This document shows, in pieces, positions 1 through 9,203 of a stretch of 64,000 nt of DNA. The stretch spans positions 1 to 64,000 of the forward strand of contig JADQBT010000014.1 of the NCBI GenBank assembly GCA_016278485.1. Reading direction: 5' to 3'. The DNA is from Halanaerobiales bacterium (GTDB taxonomy: Bacteria; Bacillota; Halanaerobiia; Halanaerobiales; Halanaerobiaceae). The notes beneath the pieces are model-generated. The model made no database searches. It had not been told where the DNA came from and worked only from the letters and a program-made list of their open reading frames with translations. A program made the translations under genes and the position numbers. Position 1 is the stretch's first letter; the number at the start of each line of letters is the position of its first letter.

Positions 1-333
1 CAACAAAATTTTCCTATAGTATATCACATATTTGTATCTACTTCACTAATGACCAGGAATTAATTTAGGAAAACTAGTAATACCTATCTATTATTAAAAT
101 ATTCCACACTAGAAATGATATACAGGAAGAGGCGGCCAAAAGTCAGCGAAGGGTATCATTTTCGGCCATTCCAGAAAGGCCATGTCCCGTCCTCAGCATC
201 ACATTTGTGTCTTAAGAACCAGATGATGTTAGATTGCATTGAATACCAAAATTAAGATTCATATTTTGGGTCTCCTTTTGTAAAACATCTTTTTAGAGAT
301 AAAATATTTCTAAAAAAGATCATCTATAACAAT
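1..333. other. Intergenic region at left edge
   Basis: No convincing coding sequence is seen on either strand here. The stretch is AT-rich and lies downstream of the minus-strand LysM gene. Around 161-208 it contains a degenerate copy of the stem-loop element that recurs at 1130-1173, 4566-4607 and 13809-13855. What precedes position 1 is unknown. Confidence 0.5.
161..208. repeat. Dispersed stem-loop element, copy A (degenerate)
   Basis: Shares the core GTCCCGTCCTCAGCA with copy B at 1130-1173, and both copies are followed within about 35 bases by ACCAGAT. The GGCC...GGCC arms at 163-183 can pair. It lies downstream of the minus-strand LysM gene. It is the least well-formed of four copies, with no clean T-run after it. 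Confidence 0.4.
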
Positions 334-1026
334 TTACAACTTCAATTTAACTTCATCTTGCCTACTACCATCTCTTGCACTAATAGAATATACACTCAAA
401 TAATGGGCTCTTTCTGGAATACCAACAATCTTAATATCATATCTCCCCCATTCTGGAGCCCCCATTAATATTGTAGTAAATCCTTCTTTTATAACATTAC
501 CTGCTTTAGTTTCTAGTGCATAACTTAAAGTTGCTTCAAAAACTCTAGCTACACCTGATACATAAATTACCCCATATTTTTTTTCAAATTCCATGATTTT
601 TATATTCCTACTCTTTGCAATGATTTCTGGTAAAAATATAGCTTCTCCAGGAATTAAATAAGTAGGGTTTTCAATTCTATTGTATGCTATAATATCATTT
701 AATAAATAATTTCTTGCCTTGCTAATCCCCCAGAGAGTATTACCAGGTTTGATAACATAATAATCTAAAGCTTTATTTATGCTAACAAAAACTTGGTCAC
801 CAACCCTTAATGCAGTGGGATTTAAATTGTAATTTAAACCCATTAATTGTTTCAGATCAGTTTTAAATATACGTGAAATACTATAGAACGTATCACCTAG
901 CTTAATTATATATCTAAAATAATTATTATTAGTACCAATATATGTTCTTCCTGGAACAACTGCCTGAGTAGAAACAGAAAATAAAATTAAAACTAAAATT
1001 AACAATATACTAATCTTAAAATTCAT
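334..1026 (-). CDS. Secreted LysM-LysM-Gmad2 protein
   Basis: The 230-residue product has an N-terminal hydrophobic signal segment (about residues 4-22). Two LysM repeats follow, at about 40-85 and 88-133, each with the G-(D/N)-T-(F/L)-x-x-I-S pattern of peptidoglycan-binding modules. The C-terminal 70 residues resemble the Gmad2 immunoglobulin-like domain, seen in APEWGRYDIKI and SARDGSR. Such proteins bind the cell wall outside the membrane, and Gmad2 is often linked to sporulation or germination proteins. The start follows an AGGAGGG ribosome site. It appears monocistronic, and no catalytic domain is visible, so the role is probably structural or adhesive. Confidence 0.85.
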   Translation of the reverse strand: MNFKISILLILVLILFSVSTQAVVPGRTYIGTNNNYFRYIIKLGDTFYSISRIFKTDLKQLMGLNYNLNPTALRVGDQVFVSINKALDYYVIKPGNTLWGISKARNYLLNDIIAYNRIENPTYLIPGEAIFLPEIIAKSRNIKIMEFEKKYGVIYVSGVARVFEATLSYALETKAGNVIKEGFTTILMGAPEWGRYDIKIVGIPERAHYLSVYSISARDGSRQDEVKLKL

Positions 1027-1109
1027 TTTTACCCTCCTATTAAATTGATAATTTTAGTTTTTACCTAAAAACAATATCTCATTCAAATTGTTTTCAGTTC
1101 ACGAAGCAT

Positions 1110-1173
1110 TAAGAATTATCAAAATTCTTGTGATCACGAGTGTGGTCGTGTCCCACCCTCAGCACCATTTTTT
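1110..1173. repeat. Dispersed stem-loop element, copy B
   Basis: The core at 1130-1173 reads GAGTGTGGTCGTGTCCCACC on the plus strand, then CTCAGCACCATTTTTT. It resembles copies C and D in loop sequence and in the flanking GAG/CTC arms. A separate small inverted repeat (AAGAATT/AATTCTT, 1110-1128) lies just before it. It sits between two minus-strand genes, downstream of the Gate-domain gene. The T-run favours termination on the plus strand, so its role for the minus genes is unclear. Confidence 0.45.
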
Positions 1174-1227
1174 ATCTGCATTATTATATGGCACCAGATC
1201 TTACATAATAGTAAATATATCATTATG

Positions 1228-2169
1228 CTAAAAAATGATTAAATGTATTATTCCTCTAAATAAAATACCGATAATCGCTGCTTTAATAGCTGGCTTAACA
1301 ACAGATCTTACTCTTGATCCTGCAGATAATAATAAAGCTACACCCACAGGGTCAAAAGGATTAATAGTAAATCCTGCTATTCTATTTAACTCTAGGACTG
1401 TCATACTTCCCTCTTTCACTAAATCTAAAGTGATGGCCATCATGGCTGTGCCTCCAGCAAGATATTTAGTAGCTATAGGTAAAACTGCTACCCCCGATAT
1501 ACCTACTTTAGTTAATATTGGGGCCAACAGGGTCTCCAGAAGATCTATAGCTCCCACCTCTCTTAAGACATTTACCATAAGTATTGATAAGATTAATGGT
1601 GCTATTGCTTTCTTAACAATTTCTAAACCTTCCTCACCACCTTTAAATAATAAGGGTAGAAACTTTTCCTTCTTTTTCATTGCTTTATCTTTTAAATTAA
1701 TATTTTTCTGCACCTGATCTGCATTTTGGTCATTACCAGTGAATCTATAGGCAAGATAACCTGATAACAATGCCCCCAGTAAAGAAGTTAATATAATAAT
1801 TGGTAAATTTAATCCCACAACTGCTAGTGGAAAAATTGCATTCCCTTGAGATATTACAAAAACAGCACCTAAGGTAGCAGCTATTCTACTATTGGATATC
1901 CCCTGATTATGTTCCATAATTTTCAAAGTAGATATGGGTGCAGCAAAACTTATGAACAAAATTTGTATGATTGCAAATACCCCTAAGCCAGGTAATCCAA
2001 AAATAACTAATATAGGTGACAGTTTCATTGCTATTGAGCCTAATATCCCTCTATTTTCTAACACCCGCATAATTGCCATCATAACGACCATGACAGGCAG
2101 TAATAAATATAATGCTAGCTCAACTGCTGTTTCTCCTGAATTTAAAATAAGTTCAACGACTGTTTGCAA
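1228..2169 (-). CDS. Gate-domain (nucleoside-recognition-type) membrane protein
   Basis: The 313-residue polytopic membrane protein has about seven to eight hydrophobic segments and two halves that resemble Gate domains, also called nucleoside-recognition domains, found in SpmA/SpmB-type and transporter proteins. The segment AGGTAMMAITLDLVKEG in the second half and the loop with NPFDPVGVALL are typical of that group. The translation start is TTG at 2169, placed 5 bases after GGAGGG. A charged cytoplasmic linker (about residues 150-175) separates the halves. The substrate, if it is a transporter, cannot be told from sequence. It is transcribed alone, with the stem-loop copy B downstream. Confidence 0.65.
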   Translation of the reverse strand: MQTVVELILNSGETAVELALYLLLPVMVVMMAIMRVLENRGILGSIAMKLSPILVIFGLPGLGVFAIIQILFISFAAPISTLKIMEHNQGISNSRIAATLGAVFVISQGNAIFPLAVVGLNLPIIILTSLLGALLSGYLAYRFTGNDQNADQVQKNINLKDKAMKKKEKFLPLLFKGGEEGLEIVKKAIAPLILSILMVNVLREVGAIDLLETLLAPILTKVGISGVAVLPIATKYLAGGTAMMAITLDLVKEGSMTVLELNRIAGFTINPFDPVGVALLLSAGSRVRSVVKPAIKAAIIGILFRGIIHLIIF

Positions 2170-2281
2170 ATTATTCCCTCCTTCTTCTAAAATTGTATAA
2201 TATCATATAGATATTATTTTAACAAATAATTACCTTTTAACGTATGATAACATAAGAAAATGTTTTGAAGGAGTTGATATA

Positions 2282-2857
2282 ATGGGAGATTATCAAAATG
2301 TCGATAGGCATATTCATGAATATAGAGGCAGAACAACTGTAGAAGACAATCACTTACACTATTACAGTGGTAGAACCAGCAGAGCAATTGAATATGGTGA
2401 CAGTCATTATCATGAATATCGAGGAACCACCACTACTAATGATGGTCATAGACATTACTATCAAGGTAGAACAGGTCCAGCAATTAGGACCTATCGAGGT
2501 CATATTCATCTTATGGATGGGCGTACAAGTATAGATGATAGACACAGGCATTATTATGAAAATGAAACAAGCGGTCCACTTCGCCCAGGTCGCGACAGAG
2601 ACAGGGGTCGTGACAGAGACTGGGACCGTGACAGAGACTGGGATCGTGATAGAGACTGGGATCGTGACAGAGACTGGGATCGTGACAGAGACTGGGACCG
2701 TGACAGAGACTGGGACCGTGACAGAGATTGGGACCGTGATAGAGACAGGGATCGTGACAGAGATTGGGACCGTGATAGAGACAGAGATCGTGACAGAGAT
2801 TGGGACCGTGATAGAGACAGAGATCGTGACAGATACAGGGATAGCGATAAAGAATGA
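2282..2857 (+). CDS. YmaF-like His-rich repeat protein with R/D/W tandem-repeat tail
   Basis: The first 100 residues hold six copies of a roughly 17-20 residue unit built on H-x-H-x(3)-G-x-T, for example [19 protein letters not shown] and [10 protein letters not shown], as in the YmaF family. The paired histidines suggest metal binding. The last 85 residues are almost pure Arg-Asp with periodic Trp, encoded by an 18-bp tandem repeat. The protein has no signal peptide. The start follows GAAGGAG. The extreme mixed-charge tail is unusual, is likely disordered, and may vary in length between strains. Molecular function is unknown. Confidence 0.8.
   Translation: MGDYQNVDRHIHEYRGRTTVEDNHLHYYSGRTSRAIEYGDSHYHEYRGTTTTNDGHRHYYQGRTGPAIRTYRGHIHLMDGRTSIDDRHRHYYENETSGPLRPGRDRDRGRDRDWDRDRDWDRDRDWDRDRDWDRDRDWDRDRDWDRDRDWDRDRDRDRDRDWDRDRDRDRDRDWDRDRDRDRDRYRDSDKE
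2591..2842 (+). repeat. 18-bp in-frame tandem repeat, about 14 units
   Basis: Fourteen consecutive 18-bp units with starts at 2591, 2609, 2627 and so on to 2825 encode R-D-R-D-(W/R)-D. The typical unit is CGTGACAGAGACTGGGAC. Units differ by synonymous C/T changes and by TGG versus AGA/AGG (Trp to Arg) exchanges. Unit length is a multiple of three, so gain or loss of units keeps the reading frame. This repeat also makes two other frames spuriously open. Confidence 0.95.
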
Positions 2858-2896
2858 GATGAGAAAAAGACACCGATAATTTAGCTTAAATTAAAG

Positions 2897-2950
2897 AAAG
2901 GATTATGCTAGATTGGTTGACCTGAACTGGCATAGTCTTTTCTTTTCTTA
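2897..2950 (+). terminator. Rho-independent terminator after the YmaF-like gene
   Basis: Positions 2897-2911 pair with 2927-2941 over 15 base pairs, including G-U pairs, around a 15-base loop. A T-rich run follows. It fits as the terminator of the YmaF-like gene. Confidence 0.7.
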
Positions 2951-3151
2951 AAACATTAAATTCAAGCTTTGCATATGTTAAACAAAAAATAGCAACAAGA
3001 AAAACTGCTACCTTATATCTAATTATTATCTCCCTAAAACCAACTATACAAAATATAATCACATTAATTTTTAATATATCGGAAATAATAAGAAGAAGTA
3101 TTTTTAATAATTTTTTAAAGAGTCTTTAAAATCACAAATGGAGGAATATAA

Positions 3152-4486
3152 ATGTCATTTATGTCTAATATGATGAGAAACGGTATGGCGGAAATGATGC
3201 AGGATATGTGGGAAAGAATGGTTAGTGATAATTATACTAGAAGTGATTTTGCTATGTATCCATTATTACAGAAAATAGGTATTAGAGCTTTAATCGAATC
3301 AAATTTACGTGCTTCTGATGGTGAAGTACTAGACCGACCCTTGGGAAGTCCAATAGTCCTATCTGAATGGGAAAAATTATTATTAAACCCTGTATTCTTA
3401 AATAAATTTCCTGTAGATGATAAAGAAGATATAGATACCTCTACCACTATTGGACCACAGGCTGAAAATCCATTAAATTTAGATATTCCTATAATTATTA
3501 CTGGTATGTCCTGGGGTACAGCCTTGAGTTTAAAAATGAAAAGAACATTAGCTAGGGCTGCTTCAAAGACAGGAACAGCAACTAATACTGGGGAATCTCC
3601 TTAACTTAAAGAAGAACGGGAAGATGCAGATTTGTTAATTGGACAGTATTCCCGGGGAAAATTAATTAAAAAACCTGAAGATTTAAAACAGTTAGATGCA
3701 ATTGAAATTCAATTGGGTCAGGGGGCACAGGCTGCTGCTCCGGTTTTCCAACCACCAGAATATATTGGAGAAGATCTACGCAAAAAAGCTAATATAAAAG
3801 AAGGGAAACCAGCAAAAGCACCTACCCGAATAAAAGGAGTAAATTCAATAGAAGAATTTAATAATCTAGTCACTGATTTAAAACAATATGGTGTCCCAGT
3901 AGGAGTAAAATTTGCTGCTACTGATTATATGGAAAAAGAACTTAAGATTATGGTAGATGCAGGTATTGATTATGTGGTAGTAGACGGGGCAGAAGCCGGT
4001 ACTCATGGTGGCCCTGCTATTTTGCAGGATGACATGGGATTGCCTACTTTAATAGCATTAGCCAGAACATCTAATTATCTAGAGGATCTGGATGTAAGGG
4101 ACAGGGTTAGTATTATCGTCGGAGGTGGTCTTACTACACCTGGTCATTTTTTGAAAGCAAAAGCACTGGGAGCTGATGCCATCTATATTGGAACAATCGC
4201 CCTAATGGCTTTACTCCAGACCCAGATGACAAAAACCTTACCATTTGAACCCCCGATGCAGATAGCATTATATACAGGTGAATTTAAAGAAGAATTAGAT
4301 ATTGACAAAGGAACCGAAAACCTTGCTAACTTTATTGATTCCTGTATTAAGGAAATGAAAATGGCCTGTTATTCGATGGGGAAAAAGTCTATTTATTCAG
4401 TAAATCGTTCTGACCTTTGTTCTGTTGATAAAGATCTAGCATCACTCTGTCGCATTAGATGGGCTTATCAGAGTGGAATTAAATAG
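3152..4486 (+). pseudogene. FMN-dependent glutamate-synthase-like protein, interrupted by one in-frame TAA
   Basis: Read through one stop, this is a 444-codon gene similar to GltS-type FMN-binding domains (glutamate synthase domain 2). The N-terminal part ends TATNTGESP, then TAA at 3602-3604, then LKEEREDADLLIGQYSRG continues in the same frame. Family features after the stop include EIQLGQGAQ, DGAEAGTHGGP, GGGLTTPGHFLKAKALGADA and the Cys-containing tail. Intact relatives carry an aromatic or similar residue where the TAA stands, so one base change explains it. SD GGAGG precedes ATG 3152. Either a recent nonsense mutation, a sequencing error or readthrough could apply. Everything else looks intact, which points to a recent event. 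Confidence 0.8.
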
Positions 4487-4565
4487 GACAAAACTAAATC
4501 AACTTATTCTCAGTCCTGACAAGCCTACAAAAAGAAGTAGCGAAGAAGATGCCTCTAACGACTTA

Positions 4566-4607
4566 GTCTGCCGAATGTGGCTGTTTCCTGCCCTCGGCAG
4601 CATTTTT
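4566..4607 (+). terminator. Dispersed stem-loop element, copy C (terminator-like)
   Basis: CTGCCGA (4568-4574) pairs perfectly with TCGGCAG (4594-4600). The loop is ATGTGGCTGTTTCCTGCCC, and CATTTTTATT follows. It lies about 80 bases past the glutamate-synthase-like pseudogene and can serve as its terminator. Loop sequence matches copy D at 13809-13855, while the stem bases differ in a paired manner. Confidence 0.65.
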
Positions 4608-4719
4608 ATTATTTACAAAATTTGTTGTTTAATTCATCTACAACTTCTTCTGCATTATCACTACCTCCAAAAAAAATAATCTCTATTAAACTTACTTGAC
4701 TATACTGTCACTTTTTTAT

Positions 4720-5655
4720 TCAACTATTTTTACCATTAATAAAATTAAGTGATTTATCAAGATATTCGGCAAGATTATCAGGAAACCAATGGCCTAATCC
4801 TTTTTTCACAATCAAATCTACTGGAAAATTCAACTCTTTAAATTGGCTAATCATTTTCTGCTGATCTGCATATTGTGGATCCTGATCACCGGTTATGATT
4901 ACACCCTGACAGCCTGCCTGCAAACCATTCAGGATAGACTTTTCTCCAAACTCCCTAGGCATAGGAGGACACAATGAAACAAACCCTTTTAATGGTATAC
5001 TTTGTGCCAAGATCATATCTATAGACAGGGCAGCTCCCTGAGAAAAACCTCCCATAATTACTTTGTCAGAATTAATATTATACTCCTCTTTAATCCTGGC
5101 AAAAATATTCTTTATTTCCTTAATTGCAAGTGTTTGATCATTCCAGCAGAAATTTTTGCTGCCAATTATCTGAGATGACTGAGGTAATAATAAAAAATAA
5201 TTTTTAGCTATATTTTTTGATTTCCAGTATTGACTGAACATCTCAATATTTTCTCCCCAGCCGTGTAATGCAATAAAAAGAGGATATTCTTTTGTCAGGT
5301 CATAATTATCTGGTTTATATAAAAGATACTCTGCTTCAGTATCTTTTTCTGCTTCATCCCTGAGATTTTTCCATTTAGATGCTATTTCTGCAAATTCTTT
5401 ATTTTCGAAAATAGGCTGAATAAAAACTTCAGGAAACCAGTAACCCCTATCAAGAGCTTCTCCAAATAACTTTTTTGCCTTAATATGATTACCTAATTCT
5501 AAATTTAATACCGCTAAATCCAGATAAGTTGTATATTCTTCCTCAGGAAACCGTTCAGCAGCAAGTTCTACTAAATCCTGAGCTTCTTTTTTCTTGCCCT
5601 GCTGCCATAAGTTGTTATATCTCTTTTCTAAATCTTTAAAATTCTGTTTATGCAA
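4720..5655 (-). CDS. TPR-like/alpha-beta hydrolase fusion (carboxylesterase family)
   Basis: The 311-residue protein has an N-terminal helical region of about 90 residues that resembles tetratricopeptide repeats, and a C-terminal phospholipase/carboxylesterase-type alpha/beta hydrolase. The nucleophile elbow is GGFSQGAA (Ser about 205), with a likely catalytic Asp in GDQDPQ and His in GLGHWFP. HGWGEN is the oxyanion region. No signal peptide is seen, so it should be cytoplasmic. The start is TTG at 5655 behind GAGGAG. The substrate is unknown; short acyl esters are typical of the family. It is transcribed alone. Confidence 0.8.
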   Translation of the reverse strand: MHKQNFKDLEKRYNNLWQQGKKKEAQDLVELAAERFPEEEYTTYLDLAVLNLELGNHIKAKKLFGEALDRGYWFPEVFIQPIFENKEFAEIASKWKNLRDEAEKDTEAEYLLYKPDNYDLTKEYPLFIALHGWGENIEMFSQYWKSKNIAKNYFLLLPQSSQIIGSKNFCWNDQTLAIKEIKNIFARIKEEYNINSDKVIMGGFSQGAALSIDMILAQSIPLKGFVSLCPPMPREFGEKSILNGLQAGCQGVIITGDQDPQYADQQKMISQFKELNFPVDLIVKKGLGHWFPDNLAEYLDKSLNFINGKNS

Positions 5656-5729
5656 TTAAATCATCTCCTCATATAATATTTAATAATTCTACATAAAAAT
5701 CTATTCACCTCCATATAAACTACCAACTT

Positions 5730-6275
5730 ATGAAATTAGAAATGAAAAAAACATTAATATTGGTTTTTATTGCTTTAATTGTAATCTCGGGTATAGTTGT
5801 AGCTAGTGATAATGATCTAAATTCAGAAATAGCATCATATAAAAAAATACTTACTTCATCTGCATGGAGGGTACATCAATATACTGCGTTTCCTTACCAT
5901 GACTTATATGGAAATGGTGTTGCCCATCATAATTTAATTAGTGAACATGATCAAGAAGTGCTTGATGATGAGTGGGTTTTTAATGAAGATGGAACATATT
6001 TTATAGACCAAGTAAATCTTAAACATGAAGATTTAAAACATCAGATATATGTTAAAGGGGAATGGGATTTAATAGATAACGGAACCGTGCTTGAAATGAA
6101 AGGATTAGAATGGAATGGACAGCCAATAGAACACATAGAAAAATTTTATATTCTTGAATTAGGTCCCCATAGTATAAAATATTTTAACGAAGTAAATCGT
6201 ATGGGATTAAATCTTAATATATTTATGGAGCTAATTCCCGCTGATGCAATTACTCAAAAAGTTCTAAATAAATAA
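5730..6275 (+). CDS. Secreted protein of unknown function
   Basis: The 181-residue product starts with a signal peptide (hydrophobic residues about 7-24 after MKK). The remainder has a lipocalin-like pattern: alternating strands with W-x-V near the start of the mature part, GTYFIDQ, GEWDLIDNGTVLEMKG, and a closing strand. I do not recognise a family with certainty. No strong ribosome site is seen before either ATG 5730 or ATG 5742; the second gives the standard MKK signal peptide start. It converges with the broken CPBP gene across a 12-bp stem-loop. Confidence 0.6.
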   Translation: MKLEMKKTLILVFIALIVISGIVVASDNDLNSEIASYKKILTSSAWRVHQYTAFPYHDLYGNGVAHHNLISEHDQEVLDDEWVFNEDGTYFIDQVNLKHEDLKHQIYVKGEWDLIDNGTVLEMKGLEWNGQPIEHIEKFYILELGPHSIKYFNEVNRMGLNLNIFMELIPADAITQKVLNK

Positions 6276-6291
6276 GTTATGGCATAAAAAA

Positions 6292-6345
6292 ATACCTCAA
6301 AGTAGATAGCCTATTTTAATTAATTAGACTGTCTACTTTGGAAGT
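6292..6345. terminator. Stem-loop between convergent genes
   Basis: CAAAGTAGATAG (6298-6309) pairs with CTGTCTACTTTG (6329-6340) over 12 bp, with one G-U pair. On the minus strand the stem is followed by GAGGTATTTTTTTA, so it best serves as a terminator for minus-strand transcription, and may act in both directions. Confidence 0.6.
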
Positions 6346-7150
6346 ATCATATCATTCTGGACGGCGAGTCGACTACTATAATTATTTAATAAATAATATC
6401 CAATAAATATTATCAAGATTACATATGTTGAATAAGTTAATATTTCATTTCTCGGGGAAGTTAAACCTATTCTGCCAGTTGCATTTAAAGAAGCATGAAA
6501 TAGAATACATAAAAAGATACTTTCAGTTTTTATATATAAGAAAGTCAAGAAAAAACTTACACCAATAGCAGAGAGTATATATAGAAAAATGAATTACCAA
6601 AAAATCCTGTACCTGGAAGATAAAAATAAGGAAGATGCCATATTCCCCATACTGCCCCTATAATGATAGTAGATATTATATTATTAAATTTTTTCTGCAA
6701 TTCGGGTAATAAGATCCCTCGCCAACCTAATTCTTCAATACCACCAAAAATAATCGAACTAAAAAGTCCTGGTATGTACAAATAAAAAGATCTAATAGGG
6801 TTTTCAAGTAAAAATTGATTATTATATAGATATGCAATAAAAACTCCTATAACTCCCAATATAACAGGTATTACAAGAGAAAATAAATACCATTTTTAAC
6901 TAACTCTAAACTTAAATAAACGCAAATTAAATTTTTCTATACTTTCAACTTCTTCTGTTAATAAAATAGTAACATATGCACCAACAGTTGGTGCACTGCC
7001 ACCAAGAAAAAATAGCAACTGACTTAATGGCTGATTTATTCCAAATAGACCGCTCTGAACTAAATATACTAAAACCCAGTGTGCTCCCCAGGTCAAAGTG
7101 AAAGTAAAACCCAAAAATATAATATACCTTTTTAATTTCACATATACCAA
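6333..7150 (-). pseudogene. CPBP-family intramembrane metalloprotease, broken
   Basis: Three consecutive reading segments together make one CPBP protease. Segment one (7150-6896) ends at TAA in KFRVS-stop, and the same frame continues as KWYLFSLVIPV. Segment two carries the catalytic GGIEELGWRG and the WGIWHLPYF motif. A frameshift near 6550-6560 then moves the end, with LCILFHASLNATGR, into another frame. Hydrophobic segments typical of the family are present throughout. One nonsense and one frameshift mutation make a functional product unlikely. An intact relative lies at 13052-13741. Confidence 0.85.
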
Positions 7151-7518
7151 CCTTTCCTTATATTTAATTAAGTTTTACTTTTTTCAATAACAAACAAGAG
7201 CATTATTAAGCATAAATATGAGTAGCTTAAGTATTTTTTAAATGAATTACAGAAATAAATAATCTTACTCCTTCTATTTAAATAAAATATGAAGATAATC
7301 GAAAATTCACTATATATAATTAGACAGAAATAGTTATTTCCCTCTTATAACTGTCTAAAAATATTTATTCAAAAAGGTATGCGATGAAGAAAGGTTATTG
7401 GCTTATCTGGGAAAATGTTGACATAAAGAATGGAAAAGTTCATGCAAAGGAAATGCGCTGAACAATAATAGGCAACAAAGCATAACATGAAATATATATA
7501 GATGAAAGGAGGATTAAT
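7151..7518. other. Intergenic region with stem-loop and possible 25-residue ORF
   Basis: This 368-base AT-rich gap separates divergent genes and should hold the promoter of the PAP2-like gene. A stem-loop at 7320-7357 has outer arms TTAGAC/GTCTAA and inner arms AGTTAT/ATAACT. A short open frame at 7384-7461 (MKKGYWLIWENVDIKNGKVH...) follows AAAGGT and could be a real small peptide or a gene remnant. There is no further support for it. Confidence 0.4.
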
Positions 7519-8439
7519 TTGAACAGAAAATATCATAATATTCTGGGAAAATGGTCAGAAATACCCTATGCTGGAGAAAAGGGTCTTCCTTCTCCTGAAG
7601 AACCAAAAGCTGGTTCCTGGCCCACCTACTTTTTGAGACGTGATAAAAGAGGTAATTTCCTTAATCCTGAAGGGAAACCCATTAATTTTAAAATTCATTA
7701 TCCTGATAAATCAATAGACTTTGCCGGAAAACAACTTGATACTGTTAAAAAAACCCTTAACAACACTACTAAAGAAAAAATCGCCATTGCTGAATACTGG
7801 GGGACCGGACCTCCTACCAAACAGTGGACTCCAATTATTGATAAATTAATAGATGTATATAATATTTCCACTCCCAGAGCTGGTAGAATATTAGAAGCCA
7901 TACAGGGCGGGTTAAATGATGCTTTAATAATATCTTGGTATTTTAAATTCATGTGGGAAATACCGCGGCCCAATCAGCTAGATCAAAAACTTGCCACCGT
8001 TATTTGCACTCCGAAACATCCCAGTTATCCTTCCGGTCATGCTGTAGTTGCCGGCTGTGCTCAGATATTATTAAGTTATTTTTTCCCAACAAAAAAAGAA
8101 CTTATGCGAAAGTTTGCTGAAGAATGTGCCAACTCACGCCTATATGGAGGGGTTCATTTTCCAGTAGATAATGAGGAAGGACTGCGTTTAGGACGACAGA
8201 TCGGCAAAATAATTGCTACTTATTTAAAGAAACAAAAGAATAGCAGTCACAACCGTATTGATAATTTTATCAAAGATGATATAGAAGTAAAATTACCCCC
8301 TCCACCATATGAGCAAGTGCTTCCATATCTAGGGGAAAGCAAATGTAATTCACTTACCATAGGCAAAAAAACTTCAGAAGAAAAATCTCCATTATTATTT
8401 TTGCTTTTACTTGTGTTATTATTAATCACAAAACAATAG
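7519..8439 (+). CDS. PAP2 / vanadium-haloperoxidase-like phosphatase with hydrophobic tail
   Basis: The 306-residue protein carries the acid phosphatase/haloperoxidase signature in order: K-x(3)-E-x-P-R-P (KFMWEIPRPNQ), PSYPSGHAVVAG and SRLYGGVHFPVDN, which supply the phosphate- or vanadate-binding Arg, Ser-Gly-His and His. No signal peptide is visible. The last 16 residues (PLLFLLLLVLLLITKQ) form a hydrophobic tail that could anchor it to a membrane. TTG start at 7519, seven bases after AAAGGAGG. Phosphatase versus haloperoxidase activity cannot be decided from sequence. It is followed by a strong terminator. Confidence 0.8.
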   Translation: MNRKYHNILGKWSEIPYAGEKGLPSPEEPKAGSWPTYFLRRDKRGNFLNPEGKPINFKIHYPDKSIDFAGKQLDTVKKTLNNTTKEKIAIAEYWGTGPPTKQWTPIIDKLIDVYNISTPRAGRILEAIQGGLNDALIISWYFKFMWEIPRPNQLDQKLATVICTPKHPSYPSGHAVVAGCAQILLSYFFPTKKELMRKFAEECANSRLYGGVHFPVDNEEGLRLGRQIGKIIATYLKKQKNSSHNRIDNFIKDDIEVKLPPPPYEQVLPYLGESKCNSLTIGKKTSEEKSPLLFLLLLVLLLITKQ

Positions 8440-8560
8440 TGGATCAAAGAAAGAGCTAAAGCAATTATTATAAATACATACTAAATTTAATATATTACTG
8501 AAAAATTAAGTTGATACACAAGTATGCCTTACTAAATTTGATCCTTAAAACTAAATAATT

Positions 8561-8588
8561 AACCGGAAGTGCGAGCTTCCGGTTTTGT
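8561..8588 (+). terminator. Rho-independent terminator of the PAP2-like gene
   Basis: AACCGGAAG pairs with CTTCCGGTT around the loop TGCGAG, followed by TTTTGTT. It is placed about 120 bases after the PAP2-like gene. Confidence 0.85.
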
Positions 8589-8662
8589 TATTCAATATCA
8601 TATTTTTCGAAATGCTATCTGGAATTTTGCTAAATTTGTCTTTACATAATAATTCCTAATAA

Positions 8663-9025
8663 TTAGAAGTGCATGGTTTTTTAATGTTTGATTAAGCGGC
8701 TGAAATGTATCCTGACGCAAAGCCAATATTTCATAGCGACAGATGGTTTTAATATACTGGAAATGTCTTTAAAAGCAAGATTGAAGAAGCTGAAATGACT
8801 CAAAGTATGTCTCGTGTTGGTAAATGTATTGATAATGGTCCTATGGAAGGGTTCTTCGGTATACTAAAGTCTGAAATGTTTTATGGAAAGAAGTATAAAT
8901 CTCTTGATGAATTAGCAGAAAAAATAGTTGAGTATATTGAATTTTATAATTAAGAAAGATTTCAAAAAAAATTAGGATGTATGGCTCCGATAGAATATCG
9001 CAACCATACATCCAGATGTGCATAA
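8663..9025 (+). pseudogene. IS3-family transposase (OrfB) 3' remnant
   Basis: Read through its stops, this encodes the C-terminal integrase part of an IS3-group transposase: AEMYPDAKPIFHSDRWF, then YTGNVF, MTQSMSRVGKCIDNGPMEGF, FGILKSEMFYGKKYKS and ERFQKKLGCMAPIEYRN. In-frame TAA codons occur at 8693, before YTG and after EFYN. The N-terminal half and OrfA are missing, and no inverted terminal repeats are evident. It is an old inactive relic. A shorter relic of a similar element lies at 11480-11557. Confidence 0.88.
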
Positions 9026-9203
9026 TATTTTAATTAATTAAATAGAAATTTTTTTGCAAATTATACTTGCATAATCAATTAAATTACTATATAATTTAAT
9101 ATTGATACAAATAACCCATTATATGATATATTACCTAACACTATATCATACTTAGTTATCTTTGTCAAATAATTATGCAAAATATTTGAGGGGGGTCAAG
9201 GAT

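Noticed and set aside
1110-1173. T-box riboswitch on the minus strand (GAGGGTGGGACACG...CTCG looks like a T-box antiterminator)
   Set aside because: No specifier stem is seen, no tRNA synthetase or amino-acid gene follows, and the related copies C and D do not keep the T-box bases.
2511-2879. Long open frames on the minus strand and in another plus frame across the YmaF-like gene
   Set aside because: They exist only because the 18-bp repeat lacks stops in all frames. Their products are monotonous repeats without ribosome sites or family resemblance.
4473-4679. Open frame of 68 codons overlapping the end of the glutamate-synthase-like gene
   Set aside because: It lies across the terminator-like stem-loop, has no ribosome site, and its composition is not protein-like.
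4620-4715. Minus-strand 32-codon frame with GGSDNAEEVVDEL
   Set aside because: It looks faintly coding, but no start, ribosome site or family could be identified, so it is left out as a gene.
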